DNA of 64,000 nucleotides. Source: Limnomonas spitsbergensis (lineage: Eukaryota > Chlorophyta > Chlorophyceae > Chlamydomonadales). The notes under the pieces are model-generated. The model did not search any database. It saw only the letters and a program-made list of their open reading frames with translations, and was not told where the DNA came from. The position numbers were made by a program, and so were the translations under genes. Each line of letters starts with the position of its first letter. The first letter of the stretch is position 1. Positions 34,601 through 45,900 of the stretch are shown here, piece by piece. The stretch is taken from the NCBI GenBank assembly GCA_037349105.1, contig JAYJMM010000038.1, positions 2,542,001 to 2,606,000 of the forward strand. Reading direction: 5' to 3'.

Positions 34601-36023
34601 TGGCCTCTGCTGAGGGGGCGGCCTCAGCTTAAGGGGGGAGGGGGGGCCACCTCTACTGATGATGAGGAGATTGAGGAGGCGAAACAGCAGGGGGGCGCTC
34701 TAAGAAAGATCGGGCGCTCGGTGGCCATGCCAGTGTATCTGAGGGGGATGGGCCACTAACTATGACTCTATGACAGAGGGGCAACGTAGATACAAGCTTT
34801 CTTTATTTAGGACTTTTGACGGGCTTCTCTAGGACTTTGTATGGCTTTCTAAGACTTGTTACCTGTATGGGCTTTTCAGGGGCGTTTAAAGTCGTAGAGG
34901 GACAAACCAATTTCTAGCATTTTGATTGGTTTTTTGATAAAACCAGCGTGCAAAAGCAATATTTTCAGGTACGAAAGAAAAACTAACCAACAAATTCAGA
35001 AGTACGATGCCAGTAGCATGGGCCTCATGCTTCCAGCATGGTACTTATTCTCCTTTCCAGTTTGTGTGTCTGTTATTGTAACAATTGCTTTTTGACGACA
35101 ACGAATATTTGAAGTCCGTAAAGACAGTGAAAATTAAAGCTGGAAAGACTCACATGTGCACCAAGCCTGAGTCCGGGACCACCTTCCCATTAGCTGCCGG
35201 CAGCATCCCCATAACAGAGGACTTGCCGCTGCCGCAAGCACCAGAGGCAATCATGGTCGCACCCCCCCTGCATTTCGTGGAGGAACAGAGTGCGTTTTCA
35301 GGGGTTGTTCTGCTGTGACAAGTGTGAGGCCCTGGTATGAACGCAGCCGCATGGCCCCGCACTGCCGGGTTTCCATGACTGCTGGGCGGCTCAGTAATGG
35401 CAGACAGGACGGCCAAGCGCATGGCTGTTGTGACCAGGGTTGCATGGCCGTCTAACGGGGTACGAGGGGGGGGGGGCATCAGCAACACAGTTCCTCCAGT
35501 GCTCTTCAGCTGGGTGGCCGAATGAGTGGCTCCCGAGCGTTCAGTGTATTCCACACCTCCAGGCGTAATGTGCATTTCATTGACACGTTTTGAAAAATAG
35601 CCACCATGCATGCAGGGTTCTAAAAAGCCACCATGCGTTACAGGGTTCAAAAAAATCCACCATACATTCACGCCCGGCCTGCGGCTGGTAGAGGGTCTGG
35701 AATCTCTGCATTGGTAAGCCTGGCTCCATGGACCCCGCGCCACATACCGAGGTTTTATTCCGACTGGGCTAGTGTTAGCCACCGGGCAGCCTCACAATGG
35801 TATTCGGAGGCGCGCTGCTCACAAGTAAACACACAGGTGAACCGATTGGGGTAGGAAATCCAGGGGCATACCAAACATGTGCATGAGGCACATCGTGTGG
35901 TGCATGGCACATGCACAGGACTGGGTTACTCACCCTGGAAAGATGCTAGAGCTCACCCTGGTTTGATGCCACATATCAGGCGTTTTAAGCTCGACCGCAA
36001 GTGCTCCTGTTCTTCAGCGGTGC
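25675..36023 (-). CDS. Divergent kinesin-like protein, more than 1,750 aa
   Basis: Minus-strand exons 35957-36023, 35154-35267, 32196-33083, 30372-31148 and 25675-29083 join in phase through GT-AG introns. The second has a P-loop, G-A-C-G-S-G-K-S-S (kinesin G-Q-T-G-S-G-K-T), after a helix ending L-K-R-L-I-C-G-I-K. The third carries S-V-S-L-R-C-F-E-V-L-G-D-E-A-Y-D-L-L (kinesin strand and E-I-Y-N-E-x-x-x-D-L-L position), a switch I-like C-H-H-S-H-A-A-V-R-I, a switch II-like L-T-L-V-D-C-C-S-G-S, and G-L-R-E-T-Q-L-T-R (kinesin Y-R-D-S-K-L-T-R). The fourth begins A-L-I-G-S-V-D-A-V-V-L-L-A-C, the last motor strand. The last exon (about 1135 codons) is a low-complexity tail with about seven E-E-L-P-M-P-G-S-T repeats. 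Switch residues are degraded, so motor activity is doubtful. N-terminal exons are unresolved; one candidate at 36429-36488 reads N-L-N-I-V-I-R like kinesin strand 1. Confidence 0.7.
26290..26775 (-). repeat. Coding repeat in the kinesin tail
   Basis: About seven diverged units encoding E-E-L-P-M-P-G-S-T, L-L-A-Q-E and P-P-P-G-L-A, each roughly 22-27 codons. Frame is kept throughout, as expected for translated sequence. Confidence 0.7.
29084..30371 (-). repeat. Kinesin intron: about 12 copies of the downstream exon's acceptor
   Basis: The intron carries about a dozen units whose minus strand reads CTCTACCGCAG|GTGGCCCCATCAAG. The true acceptor at 29084 reads TTCTACAGCAG|GTGGTCTCAGCAAG. Units are separated by GTTCAAGTTCAGGCTTGATG and TTTAGGG-type sequence. 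Several copies keep CAG at the acceptor position. Confidence 0.8.
31149..32195 (-). other. Kinesin intron
   Basis: 1,047-bp GT-AG intron. A cluster at 31260-31375 is rich in TACCGGTA, GGTACCG and TATACGG palindromes. No other gene seen. Confidence 0.6.
33084..35153 (-). other. Kinesin intron, about 2.1 kb
   Basis: Includes five copies of a short GGGCCCTGGCAAAGTGTG-type repeat at 33166-33250. A plus-strand frame near 34440-34760 (acidic, T-D-D-E-E-I-E-E-A-K) could be a transposon gag-like remnant but is not supported further. Confidence 0.5.
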
Positions 36024-36778
36024 CTGCTGGCAGGACCTCCGTGTGCCCTGGACGCAACGATTCGTGCGGTGTCGCGTCAGGTGGGACAGCGCTCGTATTA
36101 CGAGGGCATTAAATGGCAACATAATGCAAGGCATTTGGTGTGTGAAGGAAGGGAAAGCTGGATGAAAGACCAAGGCTTTCGAGAGTATCGACACTGCTTT
36201 CCCCGCCTACCTTCCACATCAGCGGGCAGGCAGGACGTACCTCCAGGTCGGCATCTGATGAGGCATCAGAAAAAACATGCTTTACAGATATTCAAGGACA
36301 GTCTCTCGATAGACGCTGGCCAAGCCCCCGCATCCCGCAAGAGTGGAATCAGTGAGCCCACCAGGACCGGGAGATTGCGGGAACGAGGGCGGACAAAAGA
36401 AATCTCAAATACAAATTACAAGTGTCACCTTATTACAATGTTGAGGTTGTCTGGAAATATGGGAAACATCGAAGAAATGCTGGGGGGCCTAGAGGTGGAC
36501 AATGCGATATATTAGCTGGGGAATGGGATGATCTGACATTATTACTTGATTGATTGTCTTCACTGTGATGAAAAACTGGAATTGAGGAGCTAAGCATCCA
36601 CCGACATGTCAAACTCTTGTGATGACATGAAATGGGAAAAATGTACCAGAGTGTACGGCTGCAGCGTCGAAGAACCGCGGGGCATGTTGGAGTAGCAAAC
36701 AGCAGCGTGGGTTAATTTGGGATATCAGTGTGTGTTGTGTTTATCCAATTATCTAACACGTACACACACACATGGCGC

Positions 36779-36785
36779 TATAAAA
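36779..36785 (+). promoter_or_regulatory. TATA box of the cyclase gene
   Basis: TATAAAA, 134 bp before the first in-frame ATG (36919). It is well placed for a transcription start near 36.81 kb and a short 5' leader. The divergent kinesin must start upstream on the other strand within a few hundred bases. Confidence 0.5.
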
Positions 36786-36918
36786 TCGTCTGTCTCTACC
36801 GAGCTTAGCTTGCACATGTTTATATTATGAGACGCACTGCCTTTTAGCTGAACATCCTTTTAAATTTCTAGTGCACCTCAGCGCGGATAGAGCTCGACTT
36901 TCTCCGTCCTCGGCCTGT

Positions 36919-39900
36919 ATGGCTCCATATGGGGGGCTGTTCAGTTGTTGGGCTGGGAGCAACGCAGTGGAGCCCGGAGTCGGAACGAAAGCAAATGGCG
37001 TGGCTGAAGAGAACCTGCAGCGGACACAGGGAGGTGCTACGACGAGCAGTGAATCCCACAGCGTAATTGGCAGCGGCAATTGCAAAGCCTTTGCTTGGGG
37101 ATCCAGGACTGAACGTGTGGGCAACTCTGCATTGTCAGCGGGACCCTCCCATGGTCGTAGAAAGGCCAATCCACAGCCCTCCGCCTTTGCGAACCCAGCC
37201 TTGGCCCTCCCTGGATATTTCGACCCATCGCTTACATTACAAGACGTGGAGGAGGATTCGCAGCAACTTCGGCCCTTTGACGAAGCACGTCCCTTCAGCG
37301 GGACGCTGGGAGGTGATGCCACCTCCAACGTCATGCTCTCTGGCGAGGAATTGCTATCACGGGGCTTCACGGGGCACAGCGCTGAAAGCGTCGCATCCTC
37401 AGATCAGGAAACTTCGACGAGCCTGCCCATCACATTCATGGTCCTAGACATCATCCGCTCCAACTTGCGGCAGCGGCATAGAGAGCAGCCGATAGAGGAC
37501 ATGCCTGGGGAGGAAGCGGGGGGTGGCAGTGCGCGCAAGTACCGAAATAGGCTCGTGCCTATATTCACGAACGCGCAGTGCCGCGGCTACTTTAACATCG
37601 GCACGAACCGCGACTACGTCGAGGTGCTCAAAAAGCTGCTAAAACGGGATCCTCTGCTCACCTTCGCTCTCCAAAAGGCAGTACGGCACCTCAAGGCTGG
37701 CGACTCCAAGGGCGTCTCCCACGTCACCCCAGACCCCTCTGGCCACACCTCCTCACTCATCGGCATGCGCATCACGCCATGCGTGTGGACGCAGCACGGC
37801 CGCACCTTCCCCGCGCTCATGTTTGAGCACAACGTGGCATATAACCCAGCGGTTGTCATGCCGCGGCTCATGCGGGACTACGCGGTACTCTCCCATGTCC
37901 CCGCCATCCTCACCTTGATAGACTCCCAGGTGCGAGCTCCCACTGGTTCGCACTTCGCAACTGCGGCCTTGAGTGGGAGGCTGGGAGCATGCACAGCCAT
38001 GCTGCCGCAGGCATCCTCATGCGCCCATGTGTGCTGACATTCCTGCGGGTGTCAGCATATGTGGAGGTGTTGTGATGACTGGCAGTCGTCTTAACCCTTT
38101 ACAAGAACCCTATTAAGCGTCCGGCCCTGCGTAGTCCCCTTTCCCCCGTCACCCGTGCCCCCCCTCCCCCATGCATGGAAGGACCAAAGGCTCCCCATCG
38201 ACCCTCTCCCGCTCTTCCACGTCCCGCTGACCCGCTGCTCCCCCACTGACCTTCTGACCTGCTCCCCGACTGGCCCGCTGACCTGCTGACCCTCTCCCCC
38301 ACTGACCCACTGGCCTACTGACCCACTGGCCTACTGACCTGCTATCCCGCTGACCTGCTATCCGACTGACCTGCTATCCCACTGACATGCTGACCCGTTC
38401 TCCCCCTGGCCCGCTGACCTGCTGTTCTGCTGGCCTGCAGGGCAAGGTCCTGTACCAGAATGCCTCCAGCCTTGAATACATGGGCGACCTTCTGAGCGGG
38501 AAGTATGACGGACACCTATCCGAGGGCCTGTTGCAGGTAGGGGGCTGACTCATCAAGGGGGGAGGGGAGGGGAGGGGAGGGGAGGGGAGGGGAGGGGAGG
38601 GGAGGGGAGGGGAGGGGAGGGGAGGGGAGGGGAGGGGAGGGGAGGGGAGGGGAGGGGAGGGGAGGGGAGGGGAGGGGAGGGGAGGGGAGGGGAGGGGAGG
38701 GGAGGGGAGGGGAGGGGAGGGGAGGGGAGGGGAGGGGAGGGGAGGGGAGGGGAGGGGAGGGGAGGGGAGGGGAGGGGAGGGGAGGGGAGGGGAGGGGAGG
38801 GGAGGGGAGGGGAGGGGAGGGGAGGGGAGGGGAGGGGAGGGGAGGGGAGGGGAGGGGAGGGGAGGGGAGGGGAGGGGAGGGAGGGGAGGGGAGGGGAGGG
38901 GAGGGGAGGGGAGGGGAGGGGAGGGGAGGGGAGGGGAGGGGAGGGGAGGGGAGGGGAGGGGAGGGGAGGGGAGGGGAGGGGAGGGGAGGGGAGGGAGGGG
39001 AGGGGAGGGGAGGGGAGGGGAGGGGAGGGGAGGGGAGGGGAGGGGAGGGGAGGGGAGGGGAGGGGAGGGGAGGGGAGGGGAGGGGAGGGGAGGGGAGGGG
39101 AGGGGAGGGGAGGGGAGGGGAGGGGAGGGGAGGGGAGGGGAGGGGAGGGGAGGGGAGGGGAGGGGAGGGGAGGGGAGGGGAGGGGAGGGGAGGGGAGGGG
39201 AGGGGAGGGGAGGGGAGGGGAGGGGAGGGGAGGGGAGGGGAGGGGAGGGGAGGGGAGGGGAGGGGAGGGGAGGGGAGGGGAGGGAGGGGAGGGGAGGGGA
39301 GGGGAGGGGAGGGGAGGGGAGGGGAGGGGAGGGGAGGGGAGGGGAGGGGAGGGGAGGGGAGGGGAGGGGAGGGGAGGGGAGGGGAGGGGAGGGGAGGGGA
39401 GGGGAGGGGAGGGGAGGGGAGGGGAGGGGAGGGGAGGGGAGGGGAGGGGAGGGGAGGGGAGGGGAGGGGAGGGGAGGGGAGGGGAGGGGAGGGGAGGGGA
39501 GGGGAGGGGAGGGGAGGGGAGGGGAGGGGAGGGGAGGGGAGGGGAGGGGAGGGGAGGGGAGGGGAGGGGAGGGGAGGGGAGGGGAGGGGAGGGGAGGGGA
39601 GGGGAGGGGAGGGGAGGGGAGGGGAGGGGAGGGGAGGGGAGGGGAGGGGAGGGGAGGGGAGGGGAGGGGAGGGGAGGGGAGGGGAGGGGAGGGGAGGGGA
39701 GGGGAGGGAGGGGAGGGGAGGGGAGGGGAGGGGAGGGGAGGGGAGGGGAGGGGAGGGGAGGGGAGGGGAGGGGAGGGGAGGGGAGGGGAGGGGGCTGGCT
39801 CATCGTAGGCTCATCGTAGTCAAGGTGCAGCCATGCCCCCGTCCTGAGTGATGGGTCAGGAACCTCGGAATCGGGTTCTAGACAGGGGGCAGAGAGGGAG

Positions 39901-42900
39901 AGAGAGAGAGAGAGAGAGAGAGGATGGGTTGTCTCACTCGACCCCCCCACCGTGAGGGATGGATGACACCAGTGTTGTGCGACTAGACCCTTTATCTCAG
40001 CATGGAAGGCTTACTGCAAATTTGAGCAGCTTTGGGCTGGGCTGGTTGGGGTGGGGGTGGGCAGACGTGGGCTGGGCTTTCCCAAAGGTTTGCTGCAGGT
40101 TTGGGCTGGGCTGGTTCAGGCAGGTGTGGGCTGGGCTGGTTGGGGTGGGTGTGGGCAGGCGTGGGCTGGTTTGGGCTGGGCAGGTGTGGGCTGGGCTGGT
40201 GTGGGCAGGTGTGGGCTGGGCTGGTGTGGGCTGGGCAGGTTCAGGCCGGGCAGGTGTGGGCAGGTGTGGGCTGTGCTTACCCGCAGGCTTGCTGCAGGGG
40301 TGGGGCTTGCTTTCCATGGGTTTGGGGGGGGAGGCATCTCCATGGCGTGCATGTCTCTATGTAGCATCTTGGTCTGGCCCTCATATAAGCATCTCGGCAT
40401 GGCCCGTGGCTGCACGGGCGGGCGGGCGGGTGGGTGGGTCAGAAACATCCGAACAGTAGGAGTGGGTTTCAGTAGGGCATGGATCAGGGTTATCAGAAGG
40501 GCATGGATGGGGGTTGCATGCTGCATGTATTCAGGTGATAAGGTCATGGTTGCAGACTGTTGCAGACTGCTGCCCTCTGCTTGTCTAGAGGGGTTCAGGG
40601 TCAGGGCTGAGTTGCTGACATGACCGGCCTCGTCCCTCTCCAGTGTCCTTTCCTTTTGCTCCGCGTGCACCTGCGGCAGGCCGCCAAAGGCTTGATTGAG
40701 GCCAGACGTTGACTGGCTGGAGGACACTGGCTCTAGCAGCTTGGCGGGCTGTGCATGGGGCCTCATGCCTAAGGCTGGGTAATTGGGTATGGTAGCTCAC
40801 CTAGTGCTACGGCCGAACGGGTGGCCTCCTTAATCCACGCCGAGGGCGTTTATTGATTTATTCATGGAAGGCTGGGAGGTTGCTGGAACGTAGGGGACCT
40901 GATGCAGAGCCTCGGGTAAATAAATACTGTACCTCTGCAAAACTGCAACGAGTGCGGCCCAAACCGAATGTTGGCTGGCGACTGCTCACAGTGACAGAAA
41001 AGTGGCATAATTTTCAGTGTCGTAGTTGTTTGCCCTGCCGGGCTGCCCCACCTGCTGTTGAAGCTGTTAACACTCGTTCTTCCTTTCCTGCCTCAGTCTG
41101 GTCCATGCGCCCTGCCCTCCATGTGCTGTATTCATGGGGACTCGACAGCCACACACCTGCTGCTGCTGACCCCTCTCGTTCTGATTCCCCCCGCCCCCTG
41201 ACCTGCAGGTGCTTTACTCATGCGACCTCAATAGCCTGGAGCAGATGCTGGACCATGTGCTTCGAGGTCAGGAGTGGCAGGGGGTGGTGCAGGTGCCTTA
41301 TTCCATGTGGCGACACTTAGGCCACCAGCAGGATCCGGACACGGTCATCGATTTCGTCGACTTTGTACGGCAACAGCGGAATAGCGATAGCACCGGGCAC
41401 CACTCTAGCAGCCCGGAGGACATGGCCCGCCGGGGCAACGTCGGTTTCATGCTGAAGCAGTCGTCGTTGGCGCTGGTCGCGGCCCATGGCGAATCGACGT
41501 CGGGGCTACGGCGCGCCTCCGGAACGGCCGGTCGGAGCGGCGGAGAAGGGACGCCGTCGTTCAGCTTCGGCGTCAACTCGCGGCCGCCCTCGGCGTCCGC
41601 GGAGGGCGCCGGGGCAAACTTTGGGCAGCGCAAGTTCGCCACGCTGCTGAACGGCCCGTCCAGCTCTGTCCTAGCGACCCCGCCGCCGCTAGGGATGCAA
41701 AATAGCGGAGGGAGCGACGCTGTGGCCTCTTCGTTGGGCTCGTATCACGGTATAGACGAGGAGGAGGAAGAGGAGGAGGAGGAGGAGGAGGAGGAGGTGG
41801 ATGAGGACGTTGAGTGCTACCATGAGATCCACGCCATCCCCTTGCTAGATCCGGTGCTAGACAAACAGGTGAGGCGGTTTCGGATCTACGCCATCCCCTT
41901 GCTACATCCGGTGCTAGACAAACAGGTTAGGCGGTTTCAAATCCATGTGAGGCGGTTCCGGATCCATGCCATCCCCTTGCTAGATCCAGTGTTCGACAAG
42001 CAGGTGAGGCGGTTTCAAATCCATGTGAGGCGGTTTCGGAACCATGCCATCCCCTTGCTAGATCCAGTGTTCGACAAACAGGTGAGGCGCGGTTTCGGAA
42101 CCATGCCATTCCCTTGCTAGATCCAGTGCTAGACAAACAGGTGAGGCGGTTTCGGATCCATGCCATTCCCTTGCTAGATCCAGTGTTAGACGAAGAGGTG
42201 AGGCGGTTTCGGATCCATGCCATTCCCTTGCTAGATCCAGTGCTCTACATGGGGAGCGGCTAAATCGCGAGTGGTGGCGCACTCCTTGTGCCTCCCCGGT
42301 CTTCTGGTGTCGTTGTCTGCGTGCAATTGGTACATGGGGGGGGGGGGGGACCTGCAGGCTGCTGGGTGTGTAAGCTCCTGTACAGCCAAGCTCCCGTCAC
42401 CATCCACTCACCACCAGTGTTTCTATTCTGGCTATAAGTCCACCAGGGGCATGCCGCTCCGCGGCCGCTTAAGACCTGATTGGGACCAAACCTGAACCAG
42501 CCTACGACTGGTGGCCAAAGCAGCGTGGCTGACCACAAATGGGGACGCCGGCCAGAGGCCGGAGCGTAGCTGACTTGTAGCGGAGTCACATTGAGACACC
42601 GCCCACCCCCTCTATCATCTGGCCGGTCGCCCCCCTCCAGGTCATCATGCTCGTCCAGACCGACGTGACGCCGCGCGTGGAGCTGGAGAATAAACTAGCC
42701 GACCTGACGGACGCGCAGCTGAGCATGCTCGAGGAGCTGTTCCCGCGGCACATCATTGAGTACATGCTAGCGAGGGACCCCAGCCGCGGGAATCGGAACC
42801 TGCGCGGCCTCGCCAACATGCATGACAAGGTCATGGTGCTGTTCTGCGACGTCGTCGGGTTCACGTCCATGTCCAAGGAGGTCGAGGCTTCGATGGTGAG

Positions 42901-45900
42901 GGTTAAGGGTTAAAGGCTCACTTCCATGTTGAAGGAGGTCAAGGCTTCGACGGTGAGGGTTTAGGGTTAAGGGTTCACGTCCATGTCTAAGGAGGTCGAG
43001 GCTTCGATGGTGAGGGGCCTTCCTCGAGGGGGCGGGCAGGGGTGTGGTTCTCACAATAGTGTATTTAAAAGCTGGTGGAGGCTCACCGATGTGGTGGGGG
43101 CCTTTGTGATGGGGGGGTAATGTTGAGACGCGCGCGGAGTCTGTGTATTAAGGGTTTCGTCAAGCTGCGTCCAACAGCTTCCCCTTCAGCGGGAAGGGGA
43201 AATAGTGCGAGAATGCCGGTGCGGGTAATTTAATTCGCGTTTTTTCGTTGGAGCTGCTCCCGCCTAGGCCATCACTTCTGGCTCGTGGCACTCTGGCGTG
43301 GTCTGGTCTCACTCTGATGGCATGCAGCCTTGCACCACTGTCTTTATGGTAGCGTGCATTTTTTTCTTCCTTTCTGGAATCCTAAATGCGTTAAGCACGC
43401 ATACCGGTATTTAAAAAGAAAAAATTTACACTTGAAGGTCATGCCAAACGAAATTCCTACAAGTACCGGTTTATGAAAAGGAACGACGGCTACGGCCTGT
43501 CGAGGGTGAGCGTGGCCATGGGGGGAGAAAGGATTTACGTTGGGGGAAGGGTTCGGAGGCTGGGAGCCGCCCGAGTTACCTTGACCCATTATATGGTGCC
43601 TGGCTGCATGCTTGTACCCTATGTATTGCTGGTCGGGTTTCCCGCTGTTTTGTACCCTGAGGCCCTATTTATTTTCTGAAATATGCTTTCTTAAAAAAAA
43701 TGCACTGGAACAAATACATGCAAGACCAAATTCCTGCAAGTGCATGTGAAAACGGTAAAATGCTGCCCAGCTGCATCCTTAAACCCTATTGATGCCCAGC
43801 TGCATCCTTAAACACTATTGATGCCCAGCTGCATCCCTTAAACCCTATTGATGCCCAGCTGCATCCTTAAACCCTATTGATGCCCAGCTGCATCCCTTAA
43901 ACCCTATTCATGCCCAGCTGCATCCCTTAAATCGTATTGATGCCCAGCTGCATCCCTTCAACCCTATTGATGCCCAGCTGCATCCTTAAACCCTATTGAT
44001 GCCCAGCTGCATCCCTTCAACCCTATTGATGCCCAGCTGCATCCCTTAAACCCTATTGATGCCCAGCTGTATCCCTTAAACCCTATTGATGCCCAGCTGC
44101 ATCCCTTAAACCCTATTGATGCCCAGCTGCATCCCTTAAAGCCTATTGATGCCCAGCTGCATCCCTTAAAGCCTATTGATGCCCAGCTGCATCCCTTAAA
44201 CCCCATTTCTGCCCAGCTGCATCCTTTAAACCCTATTGATGCCCTGCTGCATCCTTAAACCCTATTGCTGCCCAGCTGCATCCCTTAAACCCTATTGATG
44301 CCCAGCTGCATCCCTTAAACCCTATTCATGCCCAGCTGCATCCCTTAAACCCTATTGATGCCCAGCTGCATCCTTTAAACCCTATTGATGCCCAGCTGCA
44401 TCCTTAAACCCTATTAATGCCCAGCTGCATCCCTTAAACCCTATTGATGCCCAGCTGCATCCTTAAACCCTATAGATGCCCAGCTGTATCCCTTAAACCC
44501 TAATCATGTCCAGCTGCATCCCTTAAACCCTATTTCTGCCCAGCTGCATCCCTTAAACCCTATTGATGCCCTGCTGCATCCTTAAACCCTATTGCTGCCC
44601 AGCTGCATCCCTTAAACCCTATTGATGCCCAGCTGCATCCCTTAAACCCTATTCATGCCCAGCTGCATCCCTTAAACCGTATTGATGCCCAGCTGCATCC
44701 TTTAAACCCTATTGATGCCCAGCTGCATCCTTAAACCCTATTAATGCCCAGCTGCATCCCTTAAACCCTATTGATGCCCAGCTGCATCCTTAAACCCTAT
44801 AGATGCCCAGCTGTATCCCTTAAACCCTAATCATGTCCAGCTGCATCCCTTAAACCCTATTTCTGCCCAGCTGCATCCCTTAAACCCTATTGATGCCCAG
44901 CTGCATCCCTTAAACCGTATTGATGCCCAGTTGCGTCCCTTAAACCCTATTGATGCCCAGCTGCATCCTTAAACCCTATTGATGCCCAGCTGCATCCTTT
45001 AACCTTATTGCTGCCCAGCTGCATCCCTTAAACCCTATTGATGCCCAGCTGCATCCCTTCAACCGTGTTGATGCCCAGCTGCATCCCTTAAACCCTATTG
45101 ATGCCCAGCTGCATCCTTAAACCCTATTGATGCCCAGCTGCATCCTTTAACCCTATTGCTGCCCAGCTGCATCCCTTAAACCCTATTGATGCCCAGCTGC
45201 ATCCTTAAACCCTATTGATGCCCAGCTGCATCCTTTAGCCCTATTGCTGCCCAGCTGCATCCCTTAAACCCTATTGATGCCCAGCTGCATCCCTTAAACT
45301 GTATTGATGCCCAGCTGCATCCCAGCTGCATCCCTTAAAGCCTATTGATGCCCAGCTGCATCCTTAAACCCTATTGATGCCCAGCTGCATCCCTTTAACC
45401 CTATTGATGCCCAGCTGCATCCCTTAAACCGTATTGATGCCCAGCTGCATCCCTTAAACTGTATTGATGCCCAGCTGCATCCTTAAACCCTATTGATGCC
45501 CAGCTGCATCCCTTAAACCCTATTTCTGCCCAGCTGCATCCTTAAACCCTATTGATGCCCAGCTGCATCCCTTAAACCGTATTGATGCCCAGCTGCATCC
45601 TTAAACCCTATTGATGCCCAGCTGCATCCCTTAAACCGTATTAATGCCCAGCTGCATCCTTAAACCCTATTGATGCCCAGCTGCATCCCTTAAACCCTAT
45701 TAATGCCCAGCTGCATCCTTAAAACCTATTGATGCCCAGCTGCATCCCTTAAACCCTTTTTGATGCCCAGCTGCATCCCTTAAACCCTATTGATGCCCAG
45801 CTGCATCCCTTAAACCCTATTGATGCCCAGCTGCATCCCTTAAAGCCTATTGATGCCCAGCTGCATCCCTTAAACCCTATTGATGCCCAGCTGCATCCTT

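Noticed and set aside
38553..39950. 465-codon P-S-P-P-L-P frame resembling a cell-wall hydroxyproline-rich protein
   Set aside because: It is the complement of the (GGGGA)n array inside a cyclase intron; the length comes from the repeat, not from selection.
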